Shown here piece by piece: positions 29,764 to 37,930 of a DNA stretch of 64,000 nucleotides. The stretch's first letter is position 1. Every line of letters begins with the position of its first letter. The position numbers and the translations under genes were made by a program. Source of the DNA: Palleronia pelagia (lineage in GTDB: Bacteria > Pseudomonadota > Alphaproteobacteria > Rhodobacterales > Rhodobacteraceae); the NCBI RefSeq assembly GCF_900110115.1, contig NZ_FOCM01000003.1, positions 248,001 to 312,000 on the forward strand, in the 5' to 3' direction. The notes under the pieces are model-generated. The model searched no databases and was not told where the DNA came from. It saw nothing but the letters and a program-made list of their open reading frames with translations.

Positions 29764-30327
29764 TCAGCCGTAGGAGGTGACCCGCGTGCCGATCTGGACG
29801 TTGGGATAGAGCTCGATCACGTCCTCGTTGGTCAGGCGAATGCAGCCCGAGCTGACGGCCATGCCGATGGTCCAGGGCTGTGGCGTGCCGTGGATGCGGT
29901 AAAGCGTGTCACGGCCGCCGCGATAGAGATAAAGCGCCCGCGCGCCCAGCGGGTTGTCCCCGCCGCCGGGCATGCCGCCCGCGTACTTGCCGTAGATCTC
30001 GGGCTCACGCCGGATCATGTTCCGCGTCGGCGTCCAGCTGGGCCACTCTTCCTTGCGGCGGATGATGGTATTGCCGGAGAGGTTCCGGCCGTCATCGCCG
30101 ACCGCGATGTGATATTCCCGGGCCATTCCCGGCGCGCGGACATGGTAGAGCGAGAAATAGCTGGGGAAGATGTGGATCGTGTCCACGGCGATGTCGGGCC
30201 GCACCTCGACATCGCGGGCCGACATGGTCGCGCGATCGGTATGGGGCAGGCCCGCATGGCCCAGAACGGCGGTCGGGCTGGCGGCGAGGGCAAGCCCGGA
30301 GGCGATGAAATGGCGTCTTGTCAGCAT
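29764..30327 (-). CDS. L,D-transpeptidase (YkuD domain), exported
   Basis: A 187-residue protein starting MLTRRHFIASGLALAASPTA, a Tat-like twin-arginine signal. The YkuD catalytic motif is complete: HGTPQPWTIG then SSGCIRL with the nucleophilic Cys near residue 165. Such enzymes make 3-3 crosslinks or attach proteins to peptidoglycan. ATG at 30327 was chosen because it begins the signal. A cell-wall role is firm; the precise substrate is not. Confidence 0.88.
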   Translation of the reverse strand: MLTRRHFIASGLALAASPTAVLGHAGLPHTDRATMSARDVEVRPDIAVDTIHIFPSYFSLYHVRAPGMAREYHIAVGDDGRNLSGNTIIRRKEEWPSWTPTRNMIRREPEIYGKYAGGMPGGGDNPLGARALYLYRGGRDTLYRIHGTPQPWTIGMAVSSGCIRLTNEDVIELYPNVQIGTRVTSYG

Positions 30328-30443
30328 GTGCGATGGTCCGTGGCAGCGGAGATACACTTCGGATTACAGCCGAAATTCGATTCGGTAACGCAAAGGGTTG
30401 TGATTGGTTGCAACTGTGACCCGAAGGCCGCGCCGTGCCGGGG

Positions 30444-30977
30444 CTAATCCGCGGGCTGTCCGAAGATCGCGTTGGCGTGTTCATCCAGGTAGATGCGCAG
30501 CCACGGGGTGAACCGGTTGGGCGCCGCCGCGACCTCGGTGCGCAATTCGGACAAGGGGGCCCAGCGCACGGCGTCGACCTCGTCCGGGTTGGGCTCGACG
30601 CGCAGGCCCGGTCCGGCCTCGAAGCTGTAGATCTGGACGACCTCATGCTCGACCAGCCCGTCGCCCACGGGCGCGCGGTATTCGGCAGTCAGGCGGAATT
30701 CGGGCTGGACGCCGGTGATGCCCAGTTCCTCGTCCAGGCGCCGGACGGCACAGGTCAGGCCGTCCTCGCCCCAATGCGGGTGGGTGCAGCAGGTGTTCGT
30801 CCACAGGCCCGGCGTGTGATACTTGCCTGCCGCCCGGCGTTGCAGCAGCACCGAGTCGCCGTCCATGGCGAAGACCGACACCGCCTTGTGCCGCAGTCCG
30901 CGCAGATGCGCGTCGAGCTTCTCGACCGGCTGGAGCGTGCCGTCGACCCAGGCCGGGATCATCACCGGTTCAGCCAT
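30444..30977 (-). CDS. idi: Isopentenyl-diphosphate delta-isomerase (type I)
   Basis: Idi interconverts isopentenyl and dimethylallyl diphosphate, supplying carotenoid and phytyl synthesis. The 177-residue Nudix-fold protein has LWTNTCCTHPHWGED with the catalytic Cys near residue 68, the Nudix-like CAVRRLDEELGI, and the acidic VEHEVVQIYSFE. The start overlaps the 3' end of bchP by 8 bases. The order bchG - PucC-like - bchP - idi is the same as in Rhodobacter capsulatus. Confidence 0.96.
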   Translation of the reverse strand: MAEPVMIPAWVDGTLQPVEKLDAHLRGLRHKAVSVFAMDGDSVLLQRRAAGKYHTPGLWTNTCCTHPHWGEDGLTCAVRRLDEELGITGVQPEFRLTAEYRAPVGDGLVEHEVVQIYSFEAGPGLRVEPNPDEVDAVRWAPLSELRTEVAAAPNRFTPWLRIYLDEHANAIFGQPAD

Positions 30978-32148
30978 AGGTGGCCGGAACCAGCCGCAGA
31001 AGATGCGCCACGTTCTTCACCCCGATGCGCAGATGCGCCATGGGGCGGGCGCGGACCAGTTTCTTGTTCATGTAGGCCTCGAAAGTCAGGCGCTGGACGT
31101 CGATGTCGTGGCAGAGCGACACGAACCGTTCGCGCCGCTCGTCGGACTTGTAATAGGCGTCCTGCATGCTGCGTAAAACCTTGAAGACCATCTTGTGCTC
31201 TTTCATGAACAGCTTGCGGGCCAGTTTCAGGTCGCTGGCCTTGCCGCTGGCCAGCGCGGCCTGCGCGGCCGTCGCGGCCACCCTGCCGCCCGCCATGGCG
31301 TAGTAGATCCCCTCGCCGCTGGAGGGCGCGACGACGCCCGCCGCGTCACCGGCCAGCACTACGTCGCGGCCATTGTCCCACCGGTCGAGCGGCTTCAGCG
31401 GGATGGGCGCGCCTTCCTTGCGGATGGTCTCGCACTCCGACAGGCCCGAGGCGGCGCGCAGTGCGGCGGTCGCGGCCTTGAGGTCAACGCCGTCGATCCC
31501 GGTGCCCATGCCGACGCTGGCCTGCCCGCCATGTGGAAAGACCCAGCCGTAGAAATCCGGCGAAATCGTCCCGTCGTAGATCACGTCGCAGCGCAGGGGA
31601 TCGTAGCGGTCGTTGGCTTCGGGGCTGCGGATGATCTCGTGGTAGGCGATGACGTAGGGGATCGTGTCGCCGCCCGGCACCTCGCCCCGCGCCACGTTCG
31701 ACCGGGCGCCATCCGCGCCGATGATCAGGCGGGTGGGCAGATAGCGTTCCTCGCCCGTGGCCTTGTCGCGGTAGGCCACGGCGGTCGTGTCGCCCCGCTC
31801 GATCCGCAGGAAGGTGCCGGTCACCCGCTCGGCCCCCGCCTCGGCGGCGCGCTGGCGCAGGTATTCGTCGAAATGCTCGCGGTCGACCATGCCCACGAAG
31901 CCGTTCTCGATGGGGATGTCCACGGCGCGCCCCGTGGGCGAGATCATGCGCGCGGTGTTGACCTTGGCCACCAGCTGGCTGTCGGGAATGGCGAAATCGG
32001 CGATCAGGCGGGGCGGGATGGCGCCGCCACAGGGTTTGATGCGCCCGGCCTTGTCCAGCATGGCGACGCGCTTCCCGGCGCGGGCCAGATCCTCGGCGGC
32101 GGTGGCGCCCGACGGCCCTCCGCCCACGACGACGACATCGTAGATCAT
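30970..32148 (-). CDS. bchP: Geranylgeranyl diphosphate/bacteriochlorophyll reductase BchP
   Basis: BchP reduces the geranylgeranyl tail of bacteriochlorophyll to phytyl in three steps. The 392-residue flavoprotein begins MIYDVVVVGGGPSGATAAED and has RLIIGADGARSNVARGEVPG and DVVLAGDAAGVVAPSSGEGI, the three FAD-binding motifs. GGGAG lies seven bases before ATG 32148; another ATG at 32154 overlaps the upstream stop. Member of the leftward bchG-MFS-bchP-idi operon. Confidence 0.96.
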   Translation of the reverse strand: MIYDVVVVGGGPSGATAAEDLARAGKRVAMLDKAGRIKPCGGAIPPRLIADFAIPDSQLVAKVNTARMISPTGRAVDIPIENGFVGMVDREHFDEYLRQRAAEAGAERVTGTFLRIERGDTTAVAYRDKATGEERYLPTRLIIGADGARSNVARGEVPGGDTIPYVIAYHEIIRSPEANDRYDPLRCDVIYDGTISPDFYGWVFPHGGQASVGMGTGIDGVDLKAATAALRAASGLSECETIRKEGAPIPLKPLDRWDNGRDVVLAGDAAGVVAPSSGEGIYYAMAGGRVAATAAQAALASGKASDLKLARKLFMKEHKMVFKVLRSMQDAYYKSDERRERFVSLCHDIDVQRLTFEAYMNKKLVRARPMAHLRIGVKNVAHLLRLVPATYG

Positions 32149-32150
32149 GG

Positions 32151-33431
32151 TCATTCTCCCGGCACGAGGGACCGGGGCATCGCCCGCGTCCCGTCCATGA
32201 TGCGCGCGGCCATCAGGGCGGCGGCGATGAAGATGCAGGCCTCGCCCGCGAAGACGAGGCCGAAGGCCGGGGCGTCGGCGATCAGCCCGCGCAACAGGTC
32301 GACGCAGGCCGCGCCCACCAGCCCGCCGAACCCGGCGGCGATGGCCTGCGCCGCGCCCCACAGGCCCATGCGCGTGCCTTCGCGCGACGCGCGGCCCTCG
32401 CCCGCAAGGGCCATCATCGACCCGATGGCGGCGACGGCGAACATACCGTTGAAGAAGCCCAGCGCGACCGTGGCGGGCACCAGCAGCGCCAGTCCGGTCT
32501 GCCCCACCGCGGCGATGGCCAGCAGCGACAGCGCCGATCCGACACAGCCCGCGATGACCCAGTCGCGCAGCGCGCCCAGCCGCAGCCCGGTGGCCGCGAT
32601 ACCGACCAGCAGCATCCCCACGAAGACCCCGCCGTTCTGTGCGCCCGACAGCTGCGTGGACTGTCCGGGCGTGAAGGCGAAGACAAGGCCGGCATAGGGT
32701 TCGAGGATCAGCTCCTGCATGAAATAGGCGGTCATGCTGAGGAACACGAAGATGGTGAAGGCGCGGGCCTTGGGCTCGGCCCAGATCTCGGCCAGGCCCT
32801 CGCGGAAGGGCATCGGCGCGGGCTCGGCGCGGGCGACCACGCGGGATTCGATCCCCCAAGTGGCGACAACGCTCAGCACCACGGCCGCCCCGCAGACGAT
32901 GGCCACGATCCGCATGAGCAACGCGGGCGAATAGGGGTCGAGAAGGGTGCCCACCACGCCGGCCGTCACCGCGATGCCCGCGATCATCATCAGCCAGGTG
33001 ATGGTCGCCGCGGCCGCGCGCCGGTGCGGTGCCGTGGCGGTGGCCAGCAGCGCGAGCAGGGAGGTGCCCGAGGCGCCGACGCCAAGGCCGATCAGCGCGT
33101 AGGCCACGACCGAAACGGCCAGGCCCAGCGCGAACTGGCCTTCGAGCAGCACGACGCCCCACGCCGCCAGAAGACCGCCCAGCGCCAGCGCGACCATGCC
33201 GCCCACGATCCAGCGGGTGCGCTTGCCGCCCGTATCGCTGAGAAAACCCCAGTTGGGCCGCGTGATCTGGATGCCGTAATGCAGCGCGACCAGTGCGCCG
33301 GGCAGGATCGCCAGCAGCCCCAGCTCGACCACCATCAGGCGGTTGAGCGTGCTGGTGGTCAGCACGACGATGGCGCCCAGGGCCATCTGCACCAGTCCCA
33401 GCCGCGCGATGGAGAGCCAGGACAGCGTCAC
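32151..33431 (-). CDS. BCD/PucC-family MFS protein (ORF428-type)
   Basis: A 426-residue, roughly twelve-helix membrane protein of the PucC/LhaA family found only with photosynthesis genes. Marker stretches include LTTSTLNRLMVVELGL and HYGIQITRPNWGFLSDTGGK near residue 25-70. Its place between bchG and bchP equals ORF428 of R. capsulatus. Relatives help light-harvesting complex assembly, possibly by moving bacteriochlorophyll. Start and stop overlap its neighbours by a few bases, so translation is coupled. Confidence 0.9.
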   Translation of the reverse strand: MTLSWLSIARLGLVQMALGAIVVLTTSTLNRLMVVELGLLAILPGALVALHYGIQITRPNWGFLSDTGGKRTRWIVGGMVALALGGLLAAWGVVLLEGQFALGLAVSVVAYALIGLGVGASGTSLLALLATATAPHRRAAAATITWLMMIAGIAVTAGVVGTLLDPYSPALLMRIVAIVCGAAVVLSVVATWGIESRVVARAEPAPMPFREGLAEIWAEPKARAFTIFVFLSMTAYFMQELILEPYAGLVFAFTPGQSTQLSGAQNGGVFVGMLLVGIAATGLRLGALRDWVIAGCVGSALSLLAIAAVGQTGLALLVPATVALGFFNGMFAVAAIGSMMALAGEGRASREGTRMGLWGAAQAIAAGFGGLVGAACVDLLRGLIADAPAFGLVFAGEACIFIAAALMAARIMDGTRAMPRSLVPGE

Positions 33432-34333
33432 AGCGCCAGGCCGCGAATGGCCAGCGCCGCCACCATCATGCCGCCGACATAGAGCGTCACGCCGGTGGCG
33501 TTGTACCAGGGCGCGCGCGCCTCGGGATCACGCAGGAGAACCCGCATTGCCGCGAACTGGCCCAGCAGGGCGATGGCGATGGTCAGCGCGTGGATCGGCT
33601 GGCCCCAGACCAGCAGCAGCGCGATGACCAGCGCCTGCGGCAGCGCCATCACAACGCAGGCGATGCGCGCGGCCACGTCGGGTCCCTTGGTCACCGGCAG
33701 CGACCGGATGCCGGTCGCGCGATCCCCCTCGATGGCCTTGAAGTCGTTCAGTACCATGATGCCCTGTGCGCCCACGGCATAAAGCGCGGCGACGGTCACG
33801 ACGAAGAAGCCGGGCGCGCCGGCTGACAGCACGGCGGCGCCGGTGAACCAGGGCAGCCCTTCGTAGCAGAGCGCGACAAGGGCCGGGCCCCACCAGCCGG
33901 ATCGCTTCATCCGGACGGGCGGCGCGGAATAGGCCCAAGCGCAGGCCACGGCGACCAGCGTCGCGCCGAAGCCCCAGGGCCCCAGTTGCCAGCCCAGCAC
34001 CAGGGCCAGAAGGCTCAGACCAAGCGCGAAGACCAGCGCGGCGCCCGGTGCGACGCGGCCCGAGGGAATCGGGCGATCGGGCTGGTTGATGGCGTCCACG
34101 TGGCGGTCGAAGTAGTCATTGGCCGCCTGGCTCATCCCGCAGACGAGCGGACCGGCCAGCACGACGCCCAGCGCCACCAGCCACCATTGGCCCGCGGGCG
34201 CGACCCCCGCCGAGACGATCCCGCAGAGATAGGCCCACATGGGCGGAAACCACGTGACGGGTTTCAACAGCTCCAGCAGGTCGGCGGGGCGGGTCGTGCG
34301 GGTCGCGATGTGTAAGTCTGAATTGACACTCAT
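33428..34333 (-). CDS. bchG: Bacteriochlorophyll synthase BchG
   Basis: BchG esterifies bacteriochlorophyllide a with geranylgeranyl diphosphate in the membrane. The 301-residue UbiA-type prenyltransferase has KPVTWFPPMWAYLCGIVSAG, the first aspartate motif CGMSQAANDYFDRHVDAINQ and the second in GIMVLNDFKAIEGDRATGIR. The N-terminus MSVNSDLHIATRTTRPADLL matches other BchG, supporting ATG 34333. A PpsR-type operator covers codons 2-8 and an inverted repeat brackets the start. bchE and bchJ, which precede it in Rhodobacter, are absent. Confidence 0.96.
   Translation of the reverse strand: MSVNSDLHIATRTTRPADLLELLKPVTWFPPMWAYLCGIVSAGVAPAGQWWLVALGVVLAGPLVCGMSQAANDYFDRHVDAINQPDRPIPSGRVAPGAALVFALGLSLLALVLGWQLGPWGFGATLVAVACAWAYSAPPVRMKRSGWWGPALVALCYEGLPWFTGAAVLSAGAPGFFVVTVAALYAVGAQGIMVLNDFKAIEGDRATGIRSLPVTKGPDVAARIACVVMALPQALVIALLLVWGQPIHALTIAIALLGQFAAMRVLLRDPEARAPWYNATGVTLYVGGMMVAALAIRGLAL
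34311..34328. promoter_or_regulatory. PpsR/CrtJ operator inside the bchG 5' coding region
   Basis: TGTAAGTCTGAATTGACA fits TGT-N12-ACA exactly and covers codons 2-8 of bchG. The TTGACA half (34323-34328) also pairs as an inverted repeat with TGTCAA at 34335-34340 around the start codon. Repression of bchG by roadblock or start-site occlusion is inferred. Confidence 0.75.
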
Positions 34334-34526
34334 GTGTCAACCAAACACCAATAAGCCTTTTCTCGCAAGGAAAACGGCGGTTGGCGTGATCACGTTTTCC
34401 GCCGTCCCGACCGTCCGTCGATGCGCCCCGACAAGAAAATGCGCCGGTGCCCGACGGAAGATCGACGCTGCGCCGTATCAGCCCCGTCGCGACGTGAACG
34501 ATACGGTTTCATCAAGGAAAGACACC

Positions 34527-34994
34527 ATGAACAGCACCACCCTATTCGCAGGCCTCGTCGCCGCCATGTCCATCACGCTCGTCGCGCCCATGGCGTCGGC
34601 CCAGGGCGCGGATCGCCCGGGCGGCCGGATGCAGATGTTCGACCTGGACGGCGACGGCAGCATCACCCGGGCCGAGGCCGAGGGCGCCTTCGAGGCGCGC
34701 TTCGCCGAGGTCGACACCGATGGCAACGGCGCCCTGTCGCAGGACGAACTCGTCGCCGCGGCGCAATCCCGCGCCACCGACCGGGCGCAGGCGCGGTTCG
34801 ACCGGCTGGACACCAACGACGACGGCCAGATCGACCCGGCCGAGATGCCCGGGCCGCGCGGCGACCGGATCGCCCGCCTGTTCGACCGCGTCGACGCGAA
34901 CGGCGACGACGTGCTGACCCGTGACGAGCTGCAGGCCATGCGCGACCACCGCGGCGGTCGCGGCCACGGCGCAGGCCACAAGCGCGGCGGCTAA
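34527..34994 (+). CDS. Exported EF-hand calcium-binding protein
   Basis: A 155-residue protein with a signal peptide (MNSTTLFAGLVAAMSITLVA...ASA) and four EF-hand-like loops: DLDGDGSITRAE, DTDGNGALSQDE, DTNDDGQIDPAE and DANGDDVLTRDE. The tail is His/Gly-rich (DHRGGRGHGAGHKRGG), which might bind metal. It lies 56 bases upstream of the ECF sigma gene on the same strand. A calcium- or metal-sensing role in that module is inferred. Confidence 0.85.
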   Translation: MNSTTLFAGLVAAMSITLVAPMASAQGADRPGGRMQMFDLDGDGSITRAEAEGAFEARFAEVDTDGNGALSQDELVAAAQSRATDRAQARFDRLDTNDDGQIDPAEMPGPRGDRIARLFDRVDANGDDVLTRDELQAMRDHRGGRGHGAGHKRGG

Positions 34995-35050
34995 GCCGCC
35001 CCCGGCGGCGCGCGGCCCTTCCCGTTGCGCGTCGTCGGTGCAAGAAGAGC

Positions 35051-35623
35051 ATGATGGACGCCCCCGACCCCCGACACGACGACGCGCTGCTGGCGGCCTA
35101 TGCCGCCGGCGACGGTGACGCGGCCGCGCCATTGGCCAGCCGCCACGCACCGCGCGTGCTGGCGGTGGCGACCCGGATGCTGGGCGACCGGTTCGAGGCC
35201 GAGGACGTGACGCAGGAGGCGCTGTTGCGGTTGTGGAAGATCGCGCCCGACTGGCAGCCGGGGCGCGCGCGGGTGTCGACCTGGCTCTACCGCGTGGCGG
35301 CGAATCTCTGCACCGACCGCCTGCGCCAGCGGGCACGGTTGTCGCCGCTGTCGGACGCCGTTGATCCGCCCGACCCGACGCCGTCGGCCCTGGCGCGGAT
35401 CGAGGGCCAACAGAGGCACGCGGCGCTCGAGGCCGCGCTCATGGATCTGCCCGAGCGGCAGCGCCTTGCGGTGATCTTGCGTCATATCGAGGAATTGCCG
35501 AACCCGCAGATCGCCGAGGCCATGGAGATCTCGGTCGAGGCGGTGGAAAGCCTGACCGCGCGCGGCCGCGCCGCGCTGGCGCGCGCGATGGCCCCCCGGA
35601 AAGAGGCATTGGGTTATGACTGA
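35051..35623 (+). CDS. ECF-type RNA polymerase sigma factor
   Basis: A 190-residue sigma-70-family protein with only regions 2 and 4. Region 2 shows ATRMLGDRFEAEDVTQEALL and WLYRVAANLCTDRLRQRARL; region 4 shows ALMDLPERQRLAVILRHIEE followed by the helix-turn-helix SVEAVESLTARGRAAL. The start is ATG 35051 or 35054. Its 3' end overlaps the next gene by eight bases. The regulon is unknown; the linked small membrane protein and periplasmic sensor suggest an envelope or metal signal. Confidence 0.92.
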   Translation: MMDAPDPRHDDALLAAYAAGDGDAAAPLASRHAPRVLAVATRMLGDRFEAEDVTQEALLRLWKIAPDWQPGRARVSTWLYRVAANLCTDRLRQRARLSPLSDAVDPPDPTPSALARIEGQQRHAALEAALMDLPERQRLAVILRHIEELPNPQIAEAMEISVEAVESLTARGRAALARAMAPRKEALGYD

Positions 35624-35975
35624 GCGTGACGATACCGATCTCGACGCTGCCCTGCGCGGCCTGCGCCACACCCGCCCGTCCGGCGACCTGATGGACCGGA
35701 TCGCCGGTGACGCGACGCTGGAACAGGCGTTCCGCGCCGCCCGCCGGGACGCGCCCGTGCCCTCGGACATGCTGATGGCGCGTATCGCGCGGGATGCGCG
35801 GCGGCACCGTCCATCGGCCTGGTGGGACCGCGCCGCCTGGTCGGGGCTGGCGGTGGCGGGGATCGCGGGGTTGATGATCGGCCTGTCGGGCGGCGCTGAC
35901 GGTCTCGTCGGGTCCGAGGAAGATCTGGGCGCGCTTACGGTGGCCTACGACTTCCAGTTCGCGGCGTTGGAGTAG
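35616..35975 (+). CDS. Small single-span protein, candidate anti-sigma factor
   Basis: A 119-residue protein with a cytoplasmic-type charged N-terminus (about residues 1-68, DDTDLDAALRGLRHTRPSGD), one transmembrane helix near residues 74-88 and a short periplasmic tail. It overlaps the sigma gene in an ATGACTGA junction, the usual arrangement for a sigma/anti-sigma pair. No zinc-binding HxxxCxxC motif is present. The anti-sigma role rests on position and topology. Confidence 0.6.
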   Translation: MTERDDTDLDAALRGLRHTRPSGDLMDRIAGDATLEQAFRAARRDAPVPSDMLMARIARDARRHRPSAWWDRAAWSGLAVAGIAGLMIGLSGGADGLVGSEEDLGALTVAYDFQFAALE

Positions 35976-35978
35976 GCC

Positions 35979-36416
35979 ATGGGATTCAGGACCATCCCGC
36001 GCCGCTGGCGCATCGTGCTGCTGGCGTCGCTGGCGGTGAATCTGCTGGTCGTCGGGCTGGTGGCCGGTGCGCTCTTGGACCGGGACGACCGGGGGCCCGG
36101 GTTCCGGGGGCAGCCCCTGGTCTCGGCGCTGCCGGATGCGGACCGGGCGGCGCTGCGCGATGAGCTTGGCCGCCCCGACCGCGAGGACAGGCGCGCGCGG
36201 TTCCGCGCATTGCTGGACGCGATCCGGGCCGAGCCGTTCGACGCGGACGCGCTGCGCGATCTTCTGGCGGCCGAACGCGTGTGGGGGCAGGATCGGGCTG
36301 CGCGGTTCGAAACGGCCATCATCGCGCGGCTGTCCGGCATGGATGCCTCGGCCCGCGCGGATTACGCCCGGCGGCTGGAGCAGATGATACGCCGCGGGCC
36401 GGGCCGCCGCGACTGA
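35979..36416 (+). CDS. CnrX/CpxP-like periplasmic metal sensor
   Basis: A 145-residue protein with an N-terminal signal anchor (residues 9-32, WRIVLLASLAVNLLVVGLVA) and a helical, Arg/Glu/Asp-rich periplasmic domain, ending in ADYARRLEQMIRRGPGRRD. It resembles the heavy-metal-resistance sensor family (CnrX/Spy/CpxP group). It follows the candidate anti-sigma gene by three bases, echoing the cnrYXH arrangement. The ligand is unknown. Its stop is three bases from the convergent DUF2252 stop. Confidence 0.72.
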   Translation: MGFRTIPRRWRIVLLASLAVNLLVVGLVAGALLDRDDRGPGFRGQPLVSALPDADRAALRDELGRPDREDRRARFRALLDAIRAEPFDADALRDLLAAERVWGQDRAARFETAIIARLSGMDASARADYARRLEQMIRRGPGRRD

Positions 36417-36419
36417 GCT

Positions 36420-37832
36420 CTAGCGGTAGACGATCTCGATATTCTCGAACGCGCCGAGCTTGTGATCCTCGCGGAAGGCCTTGTGATCGGCGCGCAGGCG
36501 GTCGGCCGTCTCCTCGGCCCAGGACACGAGGTCCGACATGAACAGGTGGCGGGGGCTGGCGGCCTCGATGATCGAGGGTTCCACGTCGTAGTCGACCTGG
36601 CCCAGGTCGTCGGACAGCGCGTGGGCCTGCGCCAGGTTCGCACCGCAGGCGCGGGCATAGGCGCGCCAGGTCTTGTCCGAAAGCTCGTCCAGGTCGATAT
36701 CGTCGCGGAACGGCGCGCGTTCCCGGCTCATGAAGCTGTCGCCGTCGATCTCGACCGCACCGTAGAAGATATCGCCATGGGCCAGCTGCACCGCCTGCCC
36801 GTGGGCGATGCGGTCGGCCTTGTCGCCCGCGTGGAACTCGGTCGGCGGCGTCAGCCCTTCGAGCGCCGAGCGGCGCGCGGCCTTGAACTCGATGATGATG
36901 TCGTCGGTGGCGTCCTTGGACGGCCCCTCGATCAGGACGTAATAGCGCGGCAGTCCCAGGGACGCGGTACCCTGACCGTGGCGCACGCAGACATCCTTGA
37001 CCTTCAGCTCGCCCGCGCGGTCGGGCACGTCGATGCCGTTCTTCTTCGCCAGGTCGTTGATCGCCTTCTGGAACTTGTCGATATCATGCGAGATCGGCTG
37101 CAATTCGTCATCGGCGCGGAACCCGCGGCCGTTGGGCTTGAGGTAGTCGTCCCACAGCCACTCCTTACGCTCTTCCCAGGCCTCTTCGAACAGGCGGCGG
37201 ATGACCTTGGGCGAATTGTCCATGCGCCAGCTGTCGTTCTTCTCGGTCGCGTTCTCGGCATAGTCCTTCATCGCTTTCAGGTAGCCCTTGGCGAAGGCCT
37301 TCACCACGCGGCGACGCTTCTTGCGCTTCATGCCGGCGACCTCTTTCGCGGCGATCCAGAAGCCGACCGCGCCGCGTTTCATGTCCCATGTGAACGGGGC
37401 ATAGATCGCCTCGTCGAAGTCGTTCACGCCGAAGATCGGGTTACCGGCTTGGTCGGGCATGATGCCGAAATTCTCGGGGTGAACATCGCCAAGCGCCATC
37501 ACCGTGGGCATACCGGCGTCTTCGCCCACCATGTCCCGGTAAAACAGCAAGGCAGTGCCGCGGAAGAACTTGAAGAAATCATCGGCCAGCTGGTCGAATT
37601 TCTCCTTCGTGCCGTGATCGTCCTGCTCGATGCGGTTGGCGTGGTCCTCGCGCAGGGTGGAGCGGACATGCAGGCGTCGCGCGTGGCCGCTCAGGTGGGT
37701 GGGCGGAACGACCTGGCTGCCGCTCGCCAGGGCCTCGGCAAGGCTGCGGTATTGCTCGACCCGCGGATCGGCGGGTCGCGACACGTCCTTCTGTCCGTCG
37801 CCGGTGCTTGTATTGTCCGTCTCGTCTTTCAT
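36420..37832 (-). CDS. DUF2252 family protein
   Basis: A 470-residue soluble protein with the DUF2252 hallmarks VMALGDVHPENFGIM near residue 125 and GVNDFDEAIYAPFTWDMKRG near residue 150, reminiscent of the catalytic loop of aminoglycoside-phosphotransferase-like kinases. The biochemical role is unknown. ATG at 37832 preceded by AAGGGG was chosen over TTG 37865. It is probably monocistronic, downstream of the leftward pncB. Confidence 0.87.
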   Translation of the reverse strand: MKDETDNTSTGDGQKDVSRPADPRVEQYRSLAEALASGSQVVPPTHLSGHARRLHVRSTLREDHANRIEQDDHGTKEKFDQLADDFFKFFRGTALLFYRDMVGEDAGMPTVMALGDVHPENFGIMPDQAGNPIFGVNDFDEAIYAPFTWDMKRGAVGFWIAAKEVAGMKRKKRRRVVKAFAKGYLKAMKDYAENATEKNDSWRMDNSPKVIRRLFEEAWEERKEWLWDDYLKPNGRGFRADDELQPISHDIDKFQKAINDLAKKNGIDVPDRAGELKVKDVCVRHGQGTASLGLPRYYVLIEGPSKDATDDIIIEFKAARRSALEGLTPPTEFHAGDKADRIAHGQAVQLAHGDIFYGAVEIDGDSFMSRERAPFRDDIDLDELSDKTWRAYARACGANLAQAHALSDDLGQVDYDVEPSIIEAASPRHLFMSDLVSWAEETADRLRADHKAFREDHKLGAFENIEIVYR

Positions 37833-37930
37833 GGCGCGCGTCCCCTTGATCCCGTCGCCTGACAACGCGGATCGGGGCTCGGGCGTTCCGCTGGGTCAGC
37901 GCGCGGGTCCCTCGCCGGGATGCGATGGGG

